Origin: Pseudoxanthomonas sp.
GTDB lineage: Bacteria > Pseudomonadota > Gammaproteobacteria > Xanthomonadales > Xanthomonadaceae
Assembly (NCBI RefSeq): GCF_035999195.1
Contig: NZ_DASYGY010000009.1
Location: forward strand, 1,488,001 to 1,552,000
DNA: 64,000 nt
Reading direction: 5' to 3'
In this document: piece after piece, positions 58,938 to 64,000 of the stretch
Layout of the letters: each line of letters opens with the position of its first letter
How positions within the stretch are numbered: position 1 is the stretch's first letter
The notes under the pieces: generated by a model
The model's database searches: none
What the model saw: the letters and a program-made list of their open reading frames with translations, nothing else
Told to the model about the DNA's origin: nothing
Made by a program: the position numbers and the translations under genes

Positions 58938-59974
58938 TGGCTACGTTTACCCAGCTACCGTCCGGCAAATGGCGCGCCCAGGTTCGCCGGGGAGGATTGT
59001 ATCGGGCCGCCACGTTCCCGCTTAAACGGGATGCTGAAGCTTGGGCGCGAACCATCGAGGGGCAAGCCCACCAGGTAGCCGCCAGCGGGCACGCCCAACC
59101 GCCAAAGGGCGCCACGCTAGGCGACCTAATCGACGCCTATAAAGAGACTGGCGCCGGATCGGGCGGCAAGACGAAGGCCGCAACCCTGGCGATGCTCGGC
59201 GCACGGCTCGGCAAAGTCCGCTTGGCCTCCCTCTCGGCGATCGTTCTTCGGGACTTCGTCGACCAGCGCGTCGAGGACGGCGCCGGCGGGGTAACGATCG
59301 CCGCCGATCTATCCTTCCTGGGGGCGGTGCTGAAGTGGGGGCGCCACGCTCGGCATCTGGACATTCCAGCCGACCTCCCGTCACAGGTCCGCGCCTCGCT
59401 GAAGCATCGCGGCCTAGACACGCGCAGCAAAGAACGCGAGCGCGAGCCGACGGACGAAGAACTGAATCGACTTTACGCACATTGGGGCGCCAGCAGCCGT
59501 CAGCGTATCGACATGCCGACCCTCTGCCGGTTTGCGTTGGCAACCGGGATGCGTTTAGGGGAGATTTGCTCCCTACGTGTCGAGGACGTCGACCTGAAGC
59601 GAAAGACGGCATTGATCCGCGACCGCAAAGACCCGCGCAACAAGGTCGGGAACAATCAAACGGTTCCGCTGCTGCCTGCCGCGGTCGACATCCTGAAAAC
59701 GGTAATGGATGACCGCGAAACGGGTAGCGTTTTCCGCGCTAATGCGGACTCGGTATCGACAGCATTCACGCGCGCATGCAAGTCACTAGAACCGCCGATC
59801 GCCGACCTGCATTTCCATGACCTCCGACACCGCGCAACAGCGCAATTTTTCCGCATGGGGCTGGACATTCCCCGCGTCGCGCTTCTTACGGGGCACAAGA
59901 CGTGGACGATGCTGCGCCGCTATACGTCCATTAAACCGGAAGACGTCCATGCACTTATTGGAGAAGCTAAATGA
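58937..59974 (+). CDS. int: Tyrosine recombinase / phage-type integrase (dusA family)
   Basis: A 345-residue site-specific recombinase that inserts and excises the element. N-terminal residues 1-55 are an arm-binding-like domain, about 60-160 a SAM-like core-binding domain and 168-345 the catalytic domain. The active-site residues are R206 (TGMRLGEI), a Lys near 231, H294 and R297 (HFHDLRHRA), H320 (LLTGHKTW) and Y329 (RRYTSI). All are intact, so the enzyme should be active. It reads away from dusA, its predicted target. Codon use and base content are less GC-biased than in the chromosomal genes. Confidence 0.95.
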   Translation: MATFTQLPSGKWRAQVRRGGLYRAATFPLKRDAEAWARTIEGQAHQVAASGHAQPPKGATLGDLIDAYKETGAGSGGKTKAATLAMLGARLGKVRLASLSAIVLRDFVDQRVEDGAGGVTIAADLSFLGAVLKWGRHARHLDIPADLPSQVRASLKHRGLDTRSKEREREPTDEELNRLYAHWGASSRQRIDMPTLCRFALATGMRLGEICSLRVEDVDLKRKTALIRDRKDPRNKVGNNQTVPLLPAAVDILKTVMDDRETGSVFRANADSVSTAFTRACKSLEPPIADLHFHDLRHRATAQFFRMGLDIPRVALLTGHKTWTMLRRYTSIKPEDVHALIGEAK

Positions 59975-60630
59975 CCGCAAGGACGAAGCCGGAGTTCGGC
60001 ACCGCCCCCGGATTCTGGATTGATCCGGCCTACCTGCCCGACGCGGTGCGACTTTCATTGCACATCGAAGCCAGGAAATCCGGGCTAACTCCCGAACAAC
60101 AAGAAAAACTGGTGAGGTTCGCAGGTGAGTTGGCGCAGATGCCGAATCTTGGCGATGAAGCGATCGCCACGCAGCGGGATCAAATCACCAAGATCGCATC
60201 CGAAGCGCGACGGCTTCTAGCCAGCCTGAAGGGACTCAGTCCCGCAGCCGCACAGACGCTCGCCATGTACGCGCGCGATGCGCTTGTCGAGCGCCCGCCT
60301 TCGCTCTCCCCGGATATGGCGGACCGCCTTTCGGGCATGGAACGAAATGCCCTCCTGGACGAAGCATGGGAGTGGGCGAATGCTGTCGAAGCTGTGAGTG
60401 AATACGCCGCGTCGCAGTTAGAGCCTTCACGTCAGGCAAAGCCGAAGCAGGCGCGTGCGCGCGCACTTGTCTCTAACTTGGCTGGCTTCTATTGGCGGAT
60501 GACCGGCGAGTTTCCTGCCGCCGACCCGGCCGCATGGTTTGCCGGCTTCACAGATCGTCTTGGCGAGCAGCTTGGACTAGAGATCGGCCCCCGTATCGTG
60601 AAGTCAGGAATCGAAGACGCGAAACGTTGA
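59971..60630 (+). CDS. Unknown island protein coupled to the integrase
   Basis: A 219-residue soluble protein whose ATG overlaps the integrase stop (ATGA), so both are translated together. It is mostly helical and has no signal or membrane segment. The sequence includes FWIDPAYLPDAVRLSLHIEA at the N-terminus, a long central helix region and WEWANAVEAVSEYAASQLE. I recognise no domain. The tight coupling suggests a role in integration or excision control, or a host-interaction role as in satellite accessory genes. Confidence 0.6.
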   Translation: MTARTKPEFGTAPGFWIDPAYLPDAVRLSLHIEARKSGLTPEQQEKLVRFAGELAQMPNLGDEAIATQRDQITKIASEARRLLASLKGLSPAAAQTLAMYARDALVERPPSLSPDMADRLSGMERNALLDEAWEWANAVEAVSEYAASQLEPSRQAKPKQARARALVSNLAGFYWRMTGEFPAADPAAWFAGFTDRLGEQLGLEIGPRIVKSGIEDAKR

Positions 60631-60730
60631 TCGCCTGAAGACGTCGATCAACGCCGAGGCGCACACGGTACCGCGCCGCTGAAATAGCCCCGTACACGAA
60701 CCGGCATCCAGCCGGTAATGACGGGGAAAC

Positions 60731-60982
60731 ATGGTCACAGACCAGCCAAATGAAACCGAGCGCCTTCGCCACATGGCGGACGCCCTTGATTGCCTGCTAG
60801 AAGAAGACTTCCGCCTACTGGCGGGGGCCACGCAAGGCACGATTGAAGCCTGGCGCAAACGCGGGCAAGGCCCGTCGTACATCCGACTCGGCAATCGAGT
60901 CCTCTATCCGCGTGACGCCGTTGCGGAACACCTGAAGTCGCTTGCACGTGAGCGCACGACGCCGCGGGTGACCTTCCTGTGA
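60731..60982 (+). CDS. AlpA/excisionase-like helix-turn-helix protein
   Basis: An 83-residue DNA-binding protein with a MerR-type HTH_17 fold: EEDFRLLAGATQGTIEAWRK is the helix-turn-helix and RGQGPSYIRLGNRVLYPRDA the wing typical of AlpA and excisionases. It probably controls excision or early gene expression of the element. Its stop overlaps the GTG start of the RepA-like gene (GTGA), so both are coupled. Confidence 0.8.
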   Translation: MVTDQPNETERLRHMADALDCLLEEDFRLLAGATQGTIEAWRKRGQGPSYIRLGNRVLYPRDAVAEHLKSLARERTTPRVTFL

Positions 60983-62235
60983 CCTTGGCTGCACAAAGTG
61001 ACAAGCACAATGCACGCATCGCGATAGACGCCTTCGCGCGCTGCCTAGCCATCGGGCAAGCCGGACTTGCCGACGCTTATGAGCGTGCCGAGGCTGCGGG
61101 CGACTTCGACACCTGTGAGCGACTCGCCGCACAGGTCGGGTGCCCGTTCGACGGGCCGCTTCCCGGCAAAGAACCCCTATTCGCTTCCGTCGACTTGTCC
61201 GACATAGAGGGCGCTTCCTACGATGCCCCCGACTATGTCGTCCAATCTCTACTGCCTCGCGGCCATGTGACGTTGTTAGGCGGACACGGCGGCAGTGGCA
61301 AGTCGATGCTCGCCCTGACTCTGGCGGCGCACGTCGCCGCGGGTCGGGACTGGTGTTCGTTGTACACGGCCAAGCTGCGATCGGTGTTTGTATCTCTGGA
61401 AGACCGCGGCGAGCTGGTCCGGTATCGACTCCGCAAGATCGTGGAAAGCTACGGCCTGAACGCGACTGAGGTCATCGGCGGCCTGACGATCTTGGACGGC
61501 ACGGACTGTCCCGTCCTGGCGAGTGAGCTGGTGACCTATGGTGAACGCTCACTGGCTAAGACTGCCGCCATGCTGGAACTGGCTGACGCAGTGAAAGGCG
61601 CCGGCCTGGTCATCATCGACAACGCCAGCGATGCGTTTGACGGCCAAGAGAATGACCGGCGCCAGGTGCGGGCCTTCGTTCGCATGCTGGCGGAGATTGC
61701 ACGCGAGAACGACGCCGCCGTCTGTCTGCTCGCACACATCGACAAGGCGGCCGCCAGGTATGGCAGTGCCGGCAACTCCTATTCGGGGTCGACGGCCTGG
61801 CACAACTCCGCACGTTCCCGACTCGCCCTGCTGTCGGACGAAGGGTCCATCGAGCTTCGCCAAGAGAAGTTGAATCTCGGCAAGGCAAGCGATCCGATCG
61901 CCCTGGAATGGAATGATCGCGGCGTCCTGAAGCCAATTCACTTCTCGGCGCGAGCGGCGACCGACGAGCTGACGATCCTCGCCGCGATCCGGGAGGCAAT
62001 CTCTGCCGGGGTCACGGTCAACACGGCGCACGCTAGCGCCTTCAGCTCGGCGAAGTGCCTGGAACCCTATCTCCCACCCGAGTTCGCGAACGCGAAGGGC
62101 GGGAAGCGCGTGAATCGCGCTCTCGCGAGCTTGCAAGCCTCGGGGCATATCCGTCGCGACCGATACCGCAGCGACAACCGAAAGGATCGGGAGCGCTGGG
62201 TATTGGCGCACCCCGCAGGGGGCGAACCCCTGTGA
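60979..62235 (+). CDS. RepA-like AAA (RecA-fold) replicative ATPase/helicase
   Basis: A 418-residue ATPase of the AAA_25/RepA type, related to the hexameric helicase RepA of RSF1010. Walker A is GGHGGSGKS (residues 101-109), Walker B is VIIDNASDAFDG and the sensor-like HIDKAAARYGSAGNSYSGST follows. The N-terminal 75 residues are specific to this protein. The C-terminal 100 residues look like a winged-helix DNA-binding domain (RVNRALASLQASGHIRRDRY). It starts on a GTG at 60979. Directly downstream is an iteron array with a DnaA box, so it is the likely replication protein of the element. Confidence 0.85.
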   Translation: MTLAAQSDKHNARIAIDAFARCLAIGQAGLADAYERAEAAGDFDTCERLAAQVGCPFDGPLPGKEPLFASVDLSDIEGASYDAPDYVVQSLLPRGHVTLLGGHGGSGKSMLALTLAAHVAAGRDWCSLYTAKLRSVFVSLEDRGELVRYRLRKIVESYGLNATEVIGGLTILDGTDCPVLASELVTYGERSLAKTAAMLELADAVKGAGLVIIDNASDAFDGQENDRRQVRAFVRMLAEIARENDAAVCLLAHIDKAAARYGSAGNSYSGSTAWHNSARSRLALLSDEGSIELRQEKLNLGKASDPIALEWNDRGVLKPIHFSARAATDELTILAAIREAISAGVTVNTAHASAFSSAKCLEPYLPPEFANAKGGKRVNRALASLQASGHIRRDRYRSDNRKDRERWVLAHPAGGEPL

Positions 62236-62265
62236 TCCAGGGTGCGCCGATATACCCCATACCCC

Positions 62266-62352
62266 ATTGGCGCATTGGCGCGCCCTGTGGGACGCGCGCC
62301 ATTGGCCGTAGTGGATTGGCGCGCTATTGGCGCGGCATTGGCGCATTGGCGC
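62266..62352 (+). other. Iteron array, predicted replication origin
   Basis: ATTGGCGC occurs at 62266, 62274, 62315, 62326, 62337 and 62345, with a variant ATTGGCCG at 62301. Spacings of 8, 11 and 11 bases keep most copies in phase on the helix. The array lies directly behind the repA-like gene and in front of a DnaA box, the layout of iteron-controlled replication origins. Confidence 0.75.
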
Positions 62353-62376
62353 GGGGTAGAACCCCTCCCCTGCCCC

Positions 62377-62385
62377 TGTGGATAA
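62377..62385 (-). promoter_or_regulatory. Consensus DnaA box
   Basis: TGTGGATAA, which reads TTATCCACA on the minus strand, is a perfect match to the DnaA box consensus. It lies 25 bases after the last iteron. Confidence 0.75.
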
Positions 62386-62389
62386 GTGC

Positions 62390-62405
62390 GGGTCCTTCCG
62401 GACCC
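62390..62405 (+). terminator. Hairpin downstream of the origin
   Basis: GGGTCC-TTCC-GGACCC is a six-base-pair stem with a four-base loop. It may end the repA transcript, but it has no T-tract directly behind it. A T-rich run (TTTTTTCTTTTA) follows only at about 62467. Confidence 0.45.
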
Positions 62406-62499
62406 CCACGGCCCCTGCGGGGTCGACGACGCCGCGCCATTCGCGGTGTGCGTGGGCTTCCAGCGCTTTTTTCTTTTACCTCACCAGGAACAGAGCCGC

Positions 62500-62742
62500 A
62501 TGTCTGAATCAACTTCAGGTGCTTCGATCCGTCGCGTAAACCGCGCCGGCATTGCAAAGGTGTTCGGCGTGCCGGTCGCTGAAATCGATAAATGGGTCGA
62601 CTCCGGCTGCCCGTACATCAAACGGGCGAAGACCAAAGGTGACGCCTGGGTCTTCGATACGGCCGACGTCGCCAACTGGCGACTGGAAATGATTCGAAGC
62701 AGGCGCCCACTGCCGCCGCTAGCTCGAAGCCTGCGGCGTTGA
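62500..62742 (+). CDS. Nu1-like terminase small subunit / DNA-packaging HTH protein
   Basis: An 80-residue protein with a winged-helix N-terminus like lambda Nu1, the small terminase subunit that picks the DNA to be packaged: VNRAGIAKVFGVPVAEIDKW is the helix-turn-helix and the wing follows in RAKTKGDAWVFDTADVANW. The start at 62500 lies after a T-rich stretch and is chosen because the longer frame would run through the origin region. Alternatively it could be a second AlpA-type regulator. Its place before a possible capsid gene supports a packaging role. Confidence 0.6.
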   Translation: MSESTSGASIRRVNRAGIAKVFGVPVAEIDKWVDSGCPYIKRAKTKGDAWVFDTADVANWRLEMIRSRRPLPPLARSLRR

Positions 62743-62826
62743 TGCGCCAACTTCACCGATCAACGCCATATCGACGAATGTCCGCCGCCGCAAGAATGGC
62801 CGCATCAACAACGGAAAACCGACCGC

Positions 62827-63816
62827 ATGAAAACCAGTCTCTCCGCTGATCTACTCCGCGCAATGCGTGACGCCCGCAACGCCCAGCCCTTGCGAGGTCA
62901 TACGCCGGAAGGCTTCCAGGAGCCGACCGCCTATCTGCCCGCCAACATGGCTCGCAGCATTCCCGCATGCATGAAGACGTCGAGCTTGCCTGCTGCGTTC
63001 AATCAGGACGGCACCCTTCGCCGGACGCCGAAAGGTGTGCCGTCGGGGACGTCGCTGACGATGGACCGCGCGGTCATCGCAAACTCTCGTGTGAACGCTG
63101 CCGGTGCGCGCGTCCTGGTGGTGGAAGACAATCGAACGGCCCATGCCGTCAGCAACAAGAACGACATCGCGTTGCAACGCGTGCCGGTCGAATTCCGCAC
63201 GGTGGCCCCCGCGGTGTTTCAAGACGCCAATCTTGAGGGCGAAACGGAGCAGGGGGAGATTGGCCGACCGGGGAACATCGGTGGTGGCTCAGAGCTGACA
63301 CTGGCATCGCTGCCGGTCAGTATCGCTCGCCTTGACTGGAATCAAGCAATCACAAAAGGCGTTCGATTCGCCGTTTCGCGCGGTGATCTTCGACTGATCG
63401 GCGACGAAGAATTCTGCGAGGAAGTCGCTATCGCACTCACGCTGGGTGCGGCACGTGCGGCTGATGAGGCCCTGCTGTCTGCCATCCTGGCTGCGTCACC
63501 GTCGGCGTTCACCCTGGCGAAGGCTGCGTCCGCAGGCTTGGCATTGCCGGAGCTTCGCGGCCTCGTGGGGACCGCCGGTGCCTCAGGGACGATCGCTGAA
63601 GACGGCTCGCTCCGTGCTGCTGGCATCGTCGCCGAGCTGACGGCCGACTCATCGCAAACGCTCATCGGAGCGTGGGACCGCGCAGCGATTGCCATCCGTG
63701 ACGATATCGACATCCACTTCAAGCGTGTTGGTTTGAATGGTGGCTTGGAAGTCATCGCGTGGATCAACTTGCTCCCGCTTGTGCCGGATGCAACTAAGTT
63801 CTGGACCGTCGCATGA
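62827..63816 (+). CDS. Possible phage capsid-like structural protein
   Basis: A 329-residue protein without signal or membrane segments. I do not recognise it with certainty. Features that resemble HK97-type major capsid proteins are an N-terminal helical arm, a central segment ending in GDEEFCEEVAIALTLGAARA and ADEALLSAI, and a C-terminal block SQTLIGAWDRAAIAIRDDID followed by an aromatic-hydrophobic end (ATKFWTVA). Its location behind a Nu1-like gene and its overlap with the next gene (ATGA) fit a phage-like structural module. It could also be an unrelated satellite protein. Confidence 0.4.
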   Translation: MKTSLSADLLRAMRDARNAQPLRGHTPEGFQEPTAYLPANMARSIPACMKTSSLPAAFNQDGTLRRTPKGVPSGTSLTMDRAVIANSRVNAAGARVLVVEDNRTAHAVSNKNDIALQRVPVEFRTVAPAVFQDANLEGETEQGEIGRPGNIGGGSELTLASLPVSIARLDWNQAITKGVRFAVSRGDLRLIGDEEFCEEVAIALTLGAARAADEALLSAILAASPSAFTLAKAASAGLALPELRGLVGTAGASGTIAEDGSLRAAGIVAELTADSSQTLIGAWDRAAIAIRDDIDIHFKRVGLNGGLEVIAWINLLPLVPDATKFWTVA

Positions 63817-64000
63817 AGCGACTGTCCGCAAGATTGGCCGGCGGGCGGGAGAAGGAGGATTCCACGCAGGGTCCTGCCTCCGACGGACCTGCGCCGCCGG
63901 CCATGCTCTATCCCGCTGCCTTGGATGCAGCGATCGAATCAGCCTGGTTCGCCGCACGTTCGCACACGGACGATGGCCCTCGCGTATGTGTCCACTGCCC
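63813..64000 (+). CDS. Unknown island protein, N-terminal part
   Basis: The frame opens on an ATG overlapping the stop of the previous gene (ATGA) and continues beyond the window. The 62 residues visible begin MKRLSARLAGGREKED and include a Pro/Ala/Asp-rich stretch, then ESAWFAARSHTDDGPRVCVHC with two cysteines near the cut, which may be a zinc or disulfide site. No family can be assigned from this piece. Confidence 0.5.
   Translation, partial: MKRLSARLAGGREKEDSTQGPASDGPAPPAMLYPAALDAAIESAWFAARSHTDDGPRVCVHC

Noticed and set aside
62266..62352. The ATTGGCGC array as a CRISPR array
   Set aside because: Repeats are only eight bases long with spacers of 0-19 bases and no cas genes; the layout fits iterons.

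Overview
The window is GC-rich DNA from a gammaproteobacterium of the family Xanthomonadaceae (Xanthomonas / Stenotrophomonas / Pseudoxanthomonas group). The family call rests on a Xanthomonadales-type T4SS effector pair, a tryptophan 2,3-dioxygenase (kynA), an MrpAB-fusion antiporter operon, a PhoP/PhoQ pair and many GTAG-headed and other REP-like palindromes. I cannot fix the genus. All coordinates and motifs were read by eye, without database searches.

Layout. 1-3030: end of a VirD4 coupling protein, a lipoprotein (predicted immunity, X-Tfi) and a toxin with an HExxH zincin motif and a C-terminal XVIPCD-like secretion signal (predicted X-Tfe). 3.1-9.8 kb: a zinc-ribbon protein, then a minus-strand tryptophan cluster trpE - threonine aldolase - trpG - trpD - small monooxygenase - trpC - HAD phosphatase. 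10-15 kb: lipid kinase, rpe, J-domain protein, purC, Mpo1-like protein. 14.2-21.1 kb: Mrp Na+/H+ antiporter operon (AB fusion, C, D, E, F, G) plus an NAD(P)-binding protein, then a CaCA-type antiporter. 22-27 kb: tyrosine catabolism (hppD, hmgA) with a divergent MarR regulator; a DUF559 gene framed by inverted repeats lies between hppD and hmgA. 27-31.4 kb: peptide transporter, AbgT transporter, kynA. 31.6-38.8 kb: large secreted nuclease and a three-gene 2-oxoacid dehydrogenase operon (E1 alpha, E1 beta, E2). 38.9-47.8 kb: tandem VOC proteins, a BLUF photoreceptor, M28 peptidase, MBL hydrolase, trpS, CsbD, two entericidin-like lipoproteins, arginase, tRNA-Thr. 47.9-53 kb: SPOR protein, coaX, birA, plsY and a DhaL-DegV (FakA-FakB-like) fusion. 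53-58.8 kb: MtfA-like peptidase, phoQ/phoP, a PepSY-like protein, a ctlX-type hydrolase and dusA.

From about 58.8 kb to the window end lies a mobile element integrated at the 5' end of dusA: tyrosine integrase, a coupled unknown protein, an AlpA-like HTH, a RepA-like hexameric-helicase ATPase, a compact origin-like region (six perfect ATTGGCGC iterons, one variant, and a consensus DnaA box), a Nu1-like terminase-small-subunit protein and a possible capsid-like protein. This layout suggests a self-replicating, possibly packaged phage satellite. It is the most interesting new system in the window; its far end is not visible.

Several dispersed palindromes sit inside genes. The E2 acyltransferase linker and the E1 beta N-terminus contain REP sequence translated in frame.
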